This document shows, in pieces, positions 14,634 through 22,657 of a stretch of 64,000 nucleotides of DNA. Positions within the stretch are counted from its first letter, which is position 1. Each line of letters opens with the position of its first letter. The DNA comes from UBA5704 sp036380715 (GTDB taxonomy: Bacteria; Acidobacteriota; Thermoanaerobaculia; Multivoradales; UBA5704), in contig DASVEF010000109.1 of NCBI GenBank assembly GCA_036380715.1, positions 1 through 64,000 of the forward strand, given 5' to 3'. The translations under genes were made by a program, and so were the position numbers. The notes under the pieces are model-generated. The model did no database searches. It saw nothing but the letters and a program-made list of their open reading frames with translations, and was not told the DNA's origin.

Positions 14634-17195
14634 GTGACTGCTCGTTCTCCTGAAATCTGGCGGACGGCTTGCCGGCAGATGGCCGCGCGGGCTTCCGGCG
14701 GGGTTATCACTTATCCTCTCATCATCACCTTCCTGTGCATGGGAGCGGGATTGCCGAGAACCGCTCCTGCAGCTTTCGCCGGCCTTCTGGGGCTGACCCT
14801 CTCCGTGGCCTTGGCGCGGCACTGGCTCATCTGGAAGTTCGACGCGCTCTACGACCGCTCTCCAAGGCTCTGGCAGGCCGGGTTCTTCGGCGGTCTGTTG
14901 GCGAGCTTCGCCGCGGTCGGAGGGGTGATCTACTGGATCGTGGCGCAATCGGGATCGGCGCCTCTCTCGATATTCGCAGGCTGCGCGGCGGCCGCTCTGT
15001 CGGCCCTTTCGGTATTCGTCTACGCTCCCGTCCTCTGGGTTGTACGGGTGAACAATGTGTTGCTGTTGGGGCCTTTGGTGACAGGGATGACGCAGGCGGG
15101 TTGGGGTCTGACGGAGCCCGCGATCGCATTGAGCCTCGCGCTCTACGTCGTCTATCTATTCTGGACCGCGGGGCAGCAGCATCGGGAGCGCTGGGAGGCT
15201 CTGGCCACGAGCCACCAGCTCGCTCTGCACGCCGCCGATCTGGAACGGGCCCACGTGGAGCTGCGGCAGGCCCGGGACGAGCTCGAGCGCCAAGTGGCCG
15301 AGCGCACCCGTGAGCTGGAGCGGACGAGCCGGGAATATCGAGAGATCTTCGAGAACGCCCACGATCCGATCCTCATCTTCCGGCCCGAGGACGAAAAGGT
15401 CCTGAACGTCAACCGCCGGGCCTGCGAGGTCTACGGCCTTCCGCGCGAGGAGCTCATCGGTCTCTCCCTGAAGTCGATCTCCGAGGATGTGGAGCGGGGG
15501 GAGCAACAGATCGAGGAGACCCTGAAAGAGGGGGTCTACAACAAGTTCGAGAGCGTCCAGTTCCGCAAGGACGGCAGCAAGATCTTCCTCGAGATCAACG
15601 CTTCCAAGATCGAATACGAGGGCAAGCCGGCCATCCTGAGCGTCAATCGCGATGTGACCGACAGGCGCCGGGCCGAAGAGCTGCGGCTGGCCAAGGAGGC
15701 CGCCGAACGCACCGCCCAGGCGAAGGCCCAGTTCCTCGCCAACATGAGCCATGAGATCCGGACTCCCATGGCCGGCATCATCGGCGTGACGGACCTGCTG
15801 CTCAAGACCGAGCTCGGCGACCGGCAGCGCGAGTACGCGCGGCTCATCCACACCTCGGCCGGGTCGCTGCTGCGGGTGATCGACGACATCCTGGATTTCT
15901 CGAAGATCGAAGCGGGCAAGCTCGGCTTCGAGAGCGTGCCTTTCGACCTGCAGGCGGTGCTGCACGATTCGGTCGAGCTGCTGCGTCTGGGCGCCCTGGC
16001 CCGGGGCACCTCCCTCGAGCTGCACACGACCGAGGACCTGCCTTCCTGGGTCAGCGGCGATCCTGGCCGGCTCCGGCAGGTGCTGCTCAATCTCGTGGGC
16101 AACGCCGTGAAGTTCACCGAGGACGGATGGATCCGGGTCAGCGCCCGGACGGAAGCGGGGAGGAGAGTCCACGTCCGGATCCAGGACTCGGGGATCGGCG
16201 TTCCTGTCGAAGCCCAGGGGCGGCTCTTCGAGCTGTTTTCCCAGGCCGACGGCTCGACCGCCCGGGTCTACGGCGGCACGGGGCTCGGGCTCGCCATCAG
16301 CAAGCGGATCGTCGAGGCGATGGGAGGCGAGATCGGCTTCGAGAGCACGCCAGGAAAAGGCTCGACTTTCTGGTTCACGGTCGTCCTGGAGCCGGCGGCG
16401 CCTCCGGAGATGGAGAAGCGCCCAGGGGAGCGCCCCGTCCGCAGCCGCCGCATCCTCGCGGCGGAAGATAACCTGATCAATCAGCTCGTGGTCGCCGAGG
16501 AGCTCAAGGCGCTCGGCTATGAGGTCACGCCTGTCGGCAACGGCCTGGAAGCCGTGGAGGCCGTGAAGACGGGCCGGTACGACCTCGCGTTGATGGACTG
16601 CCAGATGCCGGTCCTGGACGGCTACCAGGCGACCCAGCAGATCCGCCAGTTGGCAGGAAATCCGGGCCGGATTCCGATCATCGCGTTGACGGCTCACGCC
16701 CTCCGGGAAGACCTGGAGAGGTGCCTCGCCGTCGGCATGAACGATTACCTCACCAAACCGTTCCGCGAGGAGGCGCTCCGCCAGAAGCTCGATCGATGGC
16801 TGGGGGATGGGACGGAGGTGGAGGCTCCGGTGGATGCCGCGGAAACCTCCGCGGAAACGGAGGGGATCGATCGAGTCCTCTTTGATCAGTTCCGCGAGTT
16901 GGCGCGAGCGTCGGGCCACGATTTCCTGCGCCAGCTCGCCGAGGGGTTCCGGAGCCGGCCTCACATCAGCGAGATGCACGCGGCGCTGCTCCACCAGGAC
17001 CGCAAAGCCTTGCAGTTCCACGCCCATTCGCTCAAAGGGAGCAGCTCTATGCTGGGCGCGGCCCGCCTGTCCCAGCTCTGCGCCACGCTCGAGCACATGA
17101 CCCGGGAGGCGACCGACGAGGAGTGCTCGCGCCTCCTCTCGCAGATCGAGTCCGAGTACACCGGTTTTCTCTTCAAGCTGATGGCCGCGGTCTGA
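14634..17195 (+). CDS. Hybrid sensor histidine kinase with PAS, REC and Hpt domains
   Basis: The frame is open from TTG 14622; GTG 14634 gives 853 residues and neither start has a clear ribosome site. Residues 35-190 hold about six hydrophobic helices, followed by a coiled coil (HAADLERAHVELRQARDELERQ). A PAS domain (YREIFENAHDPILIF) occupies about 235-350, and HisKA (FLANMSHEIRTPMAGI) has His373. HATPase_c shows the N box LNLVGNAVKFT and the G boxes. A receiver domain has Asp655 in LMDCQMPVLDGY and a KPF Lys. A C-terminal Hpt has His798 in HAHSLKGSS. This is a complete His-Asp-His relay in one chain, so output probably passes to an unlinked regulator. The input signal is unknown. Confidence 0.95.
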   Translation: MTARSPEIWRTACRQMAARASGGVITYPLIITFLCMGAGLPRTAPAAFAGLLGLTLSVALARHWLIWKFDALYDRSPRLWQAGFFGGLLASFAAVGGVIYWIVAQSGSAPLSIFAGCAAAALSALSVFVYAPVLWVVRVNNVLLLGPLVTGMTQAGWGLTEPAIALSLALYVVYLFWTAGQQHRERWEALATSHQLALHAADLERAHVELRQARDELERQVAERTRELERTSREYREIFENAHDPILIFRPEDEKVLNVNRRACEVYGLPREELIGLSLKSISEDVERGEQQIEETLKEGVYNKFESVQFRKDGSKIFLEINASKIEYEGKPAILSVNRDVTDRRRAEELRLAKEAAERTAQAKAQFLANMSHEIRTPMAGIIGVTDLLLKTELGDRQREYARLIHTSAGSLLRVIDDILDFSKIEAGKLGFESVPFDLQAVLHDSVELLRLGALARGTSLELHTTEDLPSWVSGDPGRLRQVLLNLVGNAVKFTEDGWIRVSARTEAGRRVHVRIQDSGIGVPVEAQGRLFELFSQADGSTARVYGGTGLGLAISKRIVEAMGGEIGFESTPGKGSTFWFTVVLEPAAPPEMEKRPGERPVRSRRILAAEDNLINQLVVAEELKALGYEVTPVGNGLEAVEAVKTGRYDLALMDCQMPVLDGYQATQQIRQLAGNPGRIPIIALTAHALREDLERCLAVGMNDYLTKPFREEALRQKLDRWLGDGTEVEAPVDAAETSAETEGIDRVLFDQFRELARASGHDFLRQLAEGFRSRPHISEMHAALLHQDRKALQFHAHSLKGSSSMLGAARLSQLCATLEHMTREATDEECSRLLSQIESEYTGFLFKLMAAV

Positions 17196-17213
17196 CGCCC
17201 GGCGGAAACGTGA

Positions 17214-17393
17214 TCATTCCGCCGGATCCGTGGCGGCCGGCGCGGCGTTCGTCCCTCCGCCCGCCATCCCGTCTGACGCGCGGGCGGCGGGGATCAGGCC
17301 GGTGAGGAGAAGGATCAGCACGGCTGAGATCGCGAAGCGGCGCCACAAGGCTGCGGCGTCATCCGTGCGGGCTGCTGCGGGGCTCTGTTTCAT
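17214..17393 (-). CDS. Small membrane or secreted protein (59 aa)
   Basis: The ATG at 17393 has GGAGAG a few bases upstream on the minus strand. The 59-residue product has one hydrophobic segment (RFAISAVLILLLTGLIPAARA) followed by a short polar tail, consistent with either an anchor or a cleavable signal. It converges with the histidine kinase gene and diverges from the aminotransferase gene. A longer in-frame start exists at 17459 but lacks a ribosome site. No family is recognised; it may be non-coding. Confidence 0.45.
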   Translation of the reverse strand: MKQSPAAARTDDAAALWRRFAISAVLILLLTGLIPAARASDGMAGGGTNAAPAATDPAE

Positions 17394-17494
17394 GTTGCTG
17401 GCTCTCCTCTCGCGAGAATCTGTTTTGCAGGAACCAGGCCAGGTGGCGACATGAGGCACGCCGAATGCAGGCGCCGAGAGGAAGGAGGAGCTTC

Positions 17495-18604
17495 GTGCCC
17501 GACGAGATCGAGACCCTGTTGCGGAAGGCCGCCGGCGAGCGCAACGTCATCGCCATGGGCGGAGGGCTCCCCTCGCCGCGGCAGTTTCCGCGCCGCGCGC
17601 TCGTCGAGGCGCTCGCCGACGTGGTCCTCCAGCCGGCGCCCCAGGCGCTGCAATACGCCTGGCCCGAGGGTGCGGAAGGCCTTCGGGAGCGGATCGCGGA
17701 GCACATGCGCTCGCGGGGCGCGGCGGTCGAGCCTGACCACATCCTCGTCACGAGCGGCGCTCAGCAGGCCCTGATGGTGGCCGCGCAGCTCCTCTGCCCG
17801 CGCGGCTCGCGGATCCTCACCGACCCGGAGACGTACCCAGGCGCGCTGGAGCTCTTTCGGGCCCGTGGGATCACCCCGGTTCCATGGACGGGCGCGCCGT
17901 CACCGGATGCCTGTGCCGTCTACGTCATGCCCGCCGTGGGGAATCCGCGCGGCGTGGCGATGAGCGAGGAGGCGCGGCACGGGCTGCTCGCGAGCGGGCT
18001 GCCGATCCTGGAGGACGACGCGTACGGCGACCTCCGCTTCGACGGACCGGGTCCCCGGCCGCTCTGCGCAGACGCAGCCGACCGCGTCTTCTTCATCGGC
18101 ACCTTCTCCAAGACCCTGGCGCCCGGCCTGCGCGTGGGCTGGCTCGTGCCGCCGGAGCGGTTCCTGGAAGCGGCCGTGCGGGCCAAGCGCGACGCCGACC
18201 TGCAGGCGAACGGGCTCGGGCAGGCGATCGTGGAGCGCTATTTACAGGGAGATGATTTCGCGCGCCGGTTGGAGAAGCTGCGGGCCTTCTATCGCCGCCG
18301 GGCCAGGCGGCTGGCTTCGGGCGTCCGCCGCGAGCTGCCGGGCTGGCGGTTCGGCTTCCCGGAAGGGGGCTTCGCGCTGTGGCTCGAACCGGACGCGCCG
18401 GACTGCCCCGGCGGCGAGCTGGGCCTTCTGCGGGCCGCGATCGAGGAGGGAGTGAGCTTCGATCCGGGCTCCGGCTTCCGGCCCGACCGCGCCTCCCATC
18501 CCCTCGCCCTGCGCCTCTGCTTTTCCGCGCTCGATCCGGACGAGCTTGCCGAGGGGGCCAGGCGCCTCGCCCGGGCCTGGCGGCGGATAAGCGCACGGGC
18601 CTGA
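17495..18604 (+). CDS. PLP-dependent class I/II aminotransferase
   Basis: The preferred start is GTG 17495, because AAGGAGG lies six bases before it, giving 369 residues; an ATG at 17465 is in frame. The fold-type I pattern is clear: ALQYAWPEGAEGLRERIAEHM, LVTSGAQQALMVAAQLL (cofactor phosphate loop), ILEDDAYGDLRFDG (Asp to the pyridine nitrogen) and IGTFSKTLAPGLRVGW with Schiff-base Lys206. The sequence resembles the 2-aminoadipate/LysN and MocR-aminotransferase group without the winged-helix domain. Substrate preference cannot be read from sequence, and no biosynthetic operon surrounds it. Confidence 0.92.
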   Translation: MPDEIETLLRKAAGERNVIAMGGGLPSPRQFPRRALVEALADVVLQPAPQALQYAWPEGAEGLRERIAEHMRSRGAAVEPDHILVTSGAQQALMVAAQLLCPRGSRILTDPETYPGALELFRARGITPVPWTGAPSPDACAVYVMPAVGNPRGVAMSEEARHGLLASGLPILEDDAYGDLRFDGPGPRPLCADAADRVFFIGTFSKTLAPGLRVGWLVPPERFLEAAVRAKRDADLQANGLGQAIVERYLQGDDFARRLEKLRAFYRRRARRLASGVRRELPGWRFGFPEGGFALWLEPDAPDCPGGELGLLRAAIEEGVSFDPGSGFRPDRASHPLALRLCFSALDPDELAEGARRLARAWRRISARA

Positions 18605-18610
18605 TCTCCG

Positions 18611-18626
18611 AGGCACCCCCTTTGCA
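18611..18626 (+). promoter_or_regulatory. Sigma-54-type -24/-12 promoter
   Basis: AGGCAC (18611-18616), five bases and TTGCA (18622-18626) fit the TGGCAC-N5-TTGCA consensus, with the invariant GG and GC at the correct spacing. The predicted start near 18637 leaves a 17-base leader that contains the GGAGAGGAGG ribosome site before ATG 18654. An enhancer-binding activator would be required; none is encoded in the window. Confidence 0.5.
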
Positions 18627-18653
18627 ACTCTTCGCTACTGGAGAGGAGGGGTT

Positions 18654-20711
18654 ATGCCGAACTTCGCATTCCTGCGGCGAGCCATGGTCGAGCACCAGCT
18701 CGCCGCCCGCGGCATCCGGGACCAGCGCGTCCTGGATGCCATGAACACGGTCCCCCGCGAGGCTTTCCTGCCGGAGCGGCTGGCCGAGTTCGCCTACGAG
18801 GACACGCCGCTCCCCATCGAGGAAGAGCAGACCATCTCGCAGCCCTATGTCGTGGCCGCCATGGCCGAGGCCCTGAAGCTGTCGCCGGACGATCGCGTGC
18901 TGGAGGTCGGAGCCGGATCGGGCTATGCCGCGGCTGTGCTCGGCCGCATCGCCAGCGAGGTCTGGGCCATCGAGCGTCACGCCGCGCTCGCCCAGAGCGC
19001 GCGCCAGAGGATGGAGAAGCTCGGGTACGGCAACGTCCACATCCTCCACGGGGACGGCACGCTCGGTCTGCCCGGGCACGCGCCGTACGACGGGATCGTG
19101 GTCGCCGCGGGCGGGCCGGACGTGCCGCAGGCGCTCGTCGACCAGCTCGCCCCGGGCGGGAGCCTGGTCATCCCGATCGGCCCGGATCCCCGCCTGCAGC
19201 AGCTCGTGCGCGTGCGCAAGAACGAGGACGGCACGACCGAACGCGAGGACCTCGGGGCCGTCCGCTTCGTGCCCCTGATCGGCGCCCAGGGATGGACCGA
19301 GGAAGGCAGGCGCGCCGAGGAGGTCCCGATCGCGCCCGAAGCGCCTCCGGCCGAGGAGAAGCCGCGGCGGCGAGGGGTGAAGGAGGCGGGCGCGGTGAGC
19401 TCCCCGGCGCAGATCTCGAAGCTGATCCGCGAGACCGCCGAGCCGTTCGAGGACATCGAGGAGGCCGATCTCAGCGGGCTTCTGGAGCGGATCGGCGACT
19501 GCCGGGTGGTCCTCCTGGGAGAGGCCACGCACGGCACGTCGGAGTTCTACCGCATGCGCGCCCGCATCACTCGCGAGCTGATCCTCCGCAAGGGGTTCAA
19601 CGTCGTGGCGGTCGAGGCTGACTGGCCGGACGCGGCGAAGATCGACCGCTATGTCCGTCCGCGCGCCCGGCCGGTCCGGTCGGACGGCCTGCAGACGTTC
19701 GCCCGCTTCCCGACCTGGATGTGGCGCAACCGCGAGGTTCGCGACTTCGTCCACTGGCTGCACGATCACAACCAGGGAATGGGCGAGCCCGAGAGCCGGG
19801 TCAGCTTCCACGGGCTCGACCTCTACAGCCTCTACTCGTCGATCCACGCCGTGACCCGCTACCTGGACGAGGTCGACCCCGAAGCGGCTCGGATCGCGCG
19901 TATCCGCTACGGCTGCCTCACCCCCTGGGAGCAGGACCCGGCGCTCTACGGCCAAGCCGCGCTGATGGGCCGCTATGAGACCTGCGAGCCCGGGGTGGTG
20001 GCCACTCTGCTGGACATGCTCAAGAAGCAGATGGAGTATGAGACGGAAGACGGCGAGAGCTTCCTCGACGCCGTGCAGAACGCGCGGATCGCGGCCAACG
20101 CCGAGCGCTACTACCGGATCATGTACTACGGCTCCCGCGAGTCCTGGAATCTGCGCGACCGGCACATGTTTGACACGCTGGAGACCGTGCTCGCCTTCCG
20201 CGGGCCGGAGTCCAAGGCGGTCGTCTGGGAGCACAACTCGCACATCGGTAACGCCGCGGCGACCGAGATGGGCGCCCGCGGCGAGCTGAACGTCGGCCAG
20301 CTCGTGCGCGAGGAGTACGGCCTGGGCGCCTATCTCGTCGGATTCGGGACCGACCACGGCACCGTGGCCGCGGCCACGAACTGGGACGAGGACATGCAGA
20401 TCAAGAACGTCCGGCCGTCCCATCCCGAGAGCTACGAGCGCCTCTGCCACGACTCCGGCGTATCGGCCTTTCTGCTGAACCTGCGGGCGCCGAGTCGGGA
20501 GGAGGTCCGCGAGGAGCTGCAGAGCCCGCGTCTCGAGCGGGCGATCGGCGTCATCTACCGCCCCGAAACGGAGCTGCAGAGCCACTACTTCCAGGCGGTC
20601 CTCCCCTGGCAGTTCGACGAGTACATCTGGTTTGACGAGAGCCGAGCGGTGACGCCGCTCGGCGGCGAGGAGATCCACGGCATGCCGGAGACCTATCCGT
20701 TCGGGTTGTGA
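18654..20711 (+). CDS. Fusion: protein-L-isoaspartate O-methyltransferase + erythromycin esterase-like domain
   Basis: Residues 1-215 of this 685-residue protein are a PCMT: NTVPREAFLPERLAEFAYEDTPLPI, the TISQPYVVAAMAEAL segment, and the SAM motif VLEVGAGSGYAAAVLG. PCMT repairs isoaspartyl residues in aged proteins. After a charged linker (215-250), residues 260-675 match the erythromycin-esterase family: VVLLGEATHGTSEFYRMR, VVAVEADWPDAAKID and VVWEHNSHIGNAAATEMG, including the Glu/His residues of the active site. EreA/EreB hydrolyse macrolide lactones, but many homologues have other or unknown substrates. Resistance should not be assumed. The genes following it share its direction and may be co-transcribed. 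Confidence 0.93.
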   Translation: MPNFAFLRRAMVEHQLAARGIRDQRVLDAMNTVPREAFLPERLAEFAYEDTPLPIEEEQTISQPYVVAAMAEALKLSPDDRVLEVGAGSGYAAAVLGRIASEVWAIERHAALAQSARQRMEKLGYGNVHILHGDGTLGLPGHAPYDGIVVAAGGPDVPQALVDQLAPGGSLVIPIGPDPRLQQLVRVRKNEDGTTEREDLGAVRFVPLIGAQGWTEEGRRAEEVPIAPEAPPAEEKPRRRGVKEAGAVSSPAQISKLIRETAEPFEDIEEADLSGLLERIGDCRVVLLGEATHGTSEFYRMRARITRELILRKGFNVVAVEADWPDAAKIDRYVRPRARPVRSDGLQTFARFPTWMWRNREVRDFVHWLHDHNQGMGEPESRVSFHGLDLYSLYSSIHAVTRYLDEVDPEAARIARIRYGCLTPWEQDPALYGQAALMGRYETCEPGVVATLLDMLKKQMEYETEDGESFLDAVQNARIAANAERYYRIMYYGSRESWNLRDRHMFDTLETVLAFRGPESKAVVWEHNSHIGNAAATEMGARGELNVGQLVREEYGLGAYLVGFGTDHGTVAAATNWDEDMQIKNVRPSHPESYERLCHDSGVSAFLLNLRAPSREEVREELQSPRLERAIGVIYRPETELQSHYFQAVLPWQFDEYIWFDESRAVTPLGGEEIHGMPETYPFGL

Positions 20712-20736
20712 AGGGGGAGAAAGGAAGGAGTAGAAG

Positions 20737-21654
20737 ATGCAGCGCGACGTCTCCTGGGTGCGTGATCACCTCCGCTGGATGCGCGAGCAGCGCATCTGGC
20801 CCAACGGCCTGCGCTATCTGTGGACCGACGCGTTCGGGGTCGTCCTGCTCGTCTCGCTGTATTACGAGCTGGGCGAGGACCGCTGGCTCGGCGAGGCGAA
20901 ACAGGTGGTGGCCGACGTCGAGAGCGTGCTCGGCCGGCCGCGCGGCATCCGCATCGGCGAGGCTCCCGACCGCGACGGGCAGTACTTCCACTATCTCGCC
21001 ATGTGGATGTATGCCCTCTACCGCCTGGGAGAGGTCGAGCCGGAGTACCGGCGGAAAGGGATCGACCTGGTCCGCCAGGTTCATCCGGCCTTCGTGGTCC
21101 CGGACACCGGCGTCTGGTGGAAGATGCAGGAGGATCTGAGCGGTCCCTATCCAGGCTACGGCTTCGGCGGCCTCGACGCCTTCCAGGGCTATGTGGTCTA
21201 TCGCCTGCTCGATCCGGAAGGGCTGAGCACCGAGATCGAGCAGATGAAGCGGATCGTGGAGAAGAGCTGGCGCGACCTGGTGATCACCCAGGACCTCGGC
21301 ACCGGCATGATGCTGTGGATGAGCCACTTCTTCCCGGACGAGCGGTGGGCTCGCGTCCAGAAGGACCGCTGCCTGACGGTCCTCGACCGGATGTGGATCG
21401 ACCCGCCCGGCTATTTCTGCCGCCAGCCCGGCTATCCGGAGATCCGCTTCGCGTTCACGAACTACGGCGTCTCCGTGGGGCTCCAGGCCGTCGACGCCTG
21501 GGAGGAGCGGGTGGAGCGGCTGAACCGCTATTTCGAGACTTGGCGTTCGGGCGACGAGTACGACACCGAGGCCATCACGCACGTCATGGCCTGCAACTCG
21601 CGCTTCCCGGGCGCGCTGCTGAAGACCGGGGACCGGGCGGCGGTGTCGAGATAG
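20737..21654 (+). CDS. Conserved hypothetical protein, alpha/alpha-toroid-like
   Basis: The 305-residue protein has no signal peptide or membrane helix. It is rich in Trp and Tyr and shows successive helix pairs (FGVVLLVSLYYELGEDRWLGEAKQVV, YFHYLAMWMYALYRLGEVEPEYRRKG, FQGYVVYRLL), reminiscent of six-hairpin glycosidase or seven-hairpin folds. Short acidic and aromatic motifs (GEAPDRDGQYFHY, GFGGLDAF) could line a pocket. I do not recognise a family with known function. AAGGAG lies before ATG, and the gene begins 25 bases after the PCMT fusion, which suggests a shared operon. Confidence 0.75.
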   Translation: MQRDVSWVRDHLRWMREQRIWPNGLRYLWTDAFGVVLLVSLYYELGEDRWLGEAKQVVADVESVLGRPRGIRIGEAPDRDGQYFHYLAMWMYALYRLGEVEPEYRRKGIDLVRQVHPAFVVPDTGVWWKMQEDLSGPYPGYGFGGLDAFQGYVVYRLLDPEGLSTEIEQMKRIVEKSWRDLVITQDLGTGMMLWMSHFFPDERWARVQKDRCLTVLDRMWIDPPGYFCRQPGYPEIRFAFTNYGVSVGLQAVDAWEERVERLNRYFETWRSGDEYDTEAITHVMACNSRFPGALLKTGDRAAVSR

Positions 21655-21664
21655 ACTCTGCCGC

Positions 21665-22114
21665 ATGCCTAGCCGTTCGAAGGCAGCCGCCGGCTGCCTC
21701 TTCTGCTCGATCGTCCGCGGCGACATCGAATCCTGGCGGGTCTACGAGGACGAGCTGGCCGTCGTCTTCCTCGACCACAAGCCGCTCCTGCCCGGGCACT
21801 GCCTGATCGTCCCCCGGACGCACGTCGAGACCCTTCCGGACCTTCCGGACGGGCTGGTCGCTCCGCTCTTCGGGACCGTCCGGATGATCTCCAGCGCGGT
21901 GGAGAAGGGGATGGGAGCGGAAGGCTCGTTCGTGGCGATCAACAACAAGATCAGCCAGAGCGTGCCGCACCTGCACGTCCACGTCGTCCCCCGCTGGAAA
22001 GGGGACGGCCTGTTCTCCTACAAGATGATCTGGAAGCGGTCTCCCTACGAGGACGACGCCGCGCGGCGGGAGGCGCAGGAGAAGATCCGGCGGGCTGTCC
22101 GGGAGCTGGAGTGA
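21665..22114 (+). CDS. HIT-family nucleotide-binding protein
   Basis: The 149-residue product has the histidine-triad signature HLHVHVVPR (H-x-H-x-H) near residue 103, plus the upstream CLFCSIVRGDIESWRVYED and LPGHCLIVPRTHVETLPDL blocks. HIT proteins hydrolyse nucleoside phosphoramidates or adenylated intermediates; the middle His is the nucleophile. The CxxC at residues 11-14 could bind zinc as in some HINT-like members. It starts ten bases after the preceding stop, in the same apparent operon, without a clear ribosome site, so coupling is likely. Confidence 0.93.
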   Translation: MPSRSKAAAGCLFCSIVRGDIESWRVYEDELAVVFLDHKPLLPGHCLIVPRTHVETLPDLPDGLVAPLFGTVRMISSAVEKGMGAEGSFVAINNKISQSVPHLHVHVVPRWKGDGLFSYKMIWKRSPYEDDAARREAQEKIRRAVRELE

Positions 22115-22120
22115 AGGCGT

Positions 22121-22345
22121 TCAGAGCAGGCTCAGGAACTCTTCCGAGGACAGGCCTGCGCCATTCAGGATCGAGGCGAGGGTGCCGGTATCGATGCTGG
22201 AGTGATTCGGCACCACGACTTGGGCGAAAGGTTTATCCCGTCGTAGAACCATATGGCTTCCCTTCTGCCGCTTGAGATAGAACCCGGCGCGCTCGAGAGC
22301 CCTTCGAACCTCGCGTCCTGAGAGCCCGCGTGGGAGTCGCGTCAA
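22121..22345 (-). CDS. hicA: HicA-family mRNA interferase toxin
   Basis: The 74-residue protein has the YcfA/HicA dsRBD-like fold pattern. SGREVRRALERAGFYLKRQKGSHMVLRR contains the catalytic-type His in GSHM, followed by VVVPNHSSIDTGTLASILNGAGLSSEEFL. HicA toxins cleave mRNA on starved or stalled ribosomes. Start is TTG in a TTGA overlap with the hicB stop, so the toxin is translated after its antitoxin. It converges with the HIT gene, with only six bases between stops. Confidence 0.93.
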   Translation of the reverse strand: MTRLPRGLSGREVRRALERAGFYLKRQKGSHMVLRRDKPFAQVVVPNHSSIDTGTLASILNGAGLSSEEFLSLL

Positions 22346-22563
22346 CTCGCTGCCACCTCGATCTCAACGATCTCCCGGCCCTGCTCGCTCGGCACGGGCA
22401 AGCCGTCCTCCAAGAGCGCTTCGATATAGACCTCCGCGGCCTCGCGGATGTTTTCCAGGGCTTCCTTTTTCGTCACTCCCTGCGAGACGCAGCCCGGCAG
22501 CGCGGGGCAAAGAGCTACAAAGCCCCCTTCACGCCCTTCTTCGAGAATCACGGTGTAGCGCAC
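22342..22563 (-). CDS. hicB: HicB-family antitoxin
   Basis: The 73-residue product shows the HicB fold: RYTVILEEGREGGFVALCPALPGCVSQGVTKKEALENIREAAEVYIEALLEDG. The GTG at 22563 is chosen because AGGAGAG lies six bases before it; a longer start at 22596 lacks a site. The protein lacks the C-terminal Arc- or Xre-type DNA-binding domain of longer HicBs, so autoregulation may be absent or indirect. A GGATAA...TTATCC inverted pair (22582-22616) lies just upstream and could be a weak operator. It is divergent from the FAAL fusion gene. Confidence 0.92.
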   Translation of the reverse strand: MRYTVILEEGREGGFVALCPALPGCVSQGVTKKEALENIREAAEVYIEALLEDGLPVPSEQGREIVEIEVAAS

Positions 22564-22657
22564 AAGCTCTCTCCTATGGGTGGATAACTGCCGCACAGAT
22601 CTCTATCCTATTATCCTTCCCGGAAATCCCCGATAGGGAGCGGGTTCCAGAGAAAAG

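Noticed and set aside
18654..20711. Macrolide resistance gene
   Set aside because: Family similarity alone does not show macrolide hydrolysis, and the fusion context points elsewhere.
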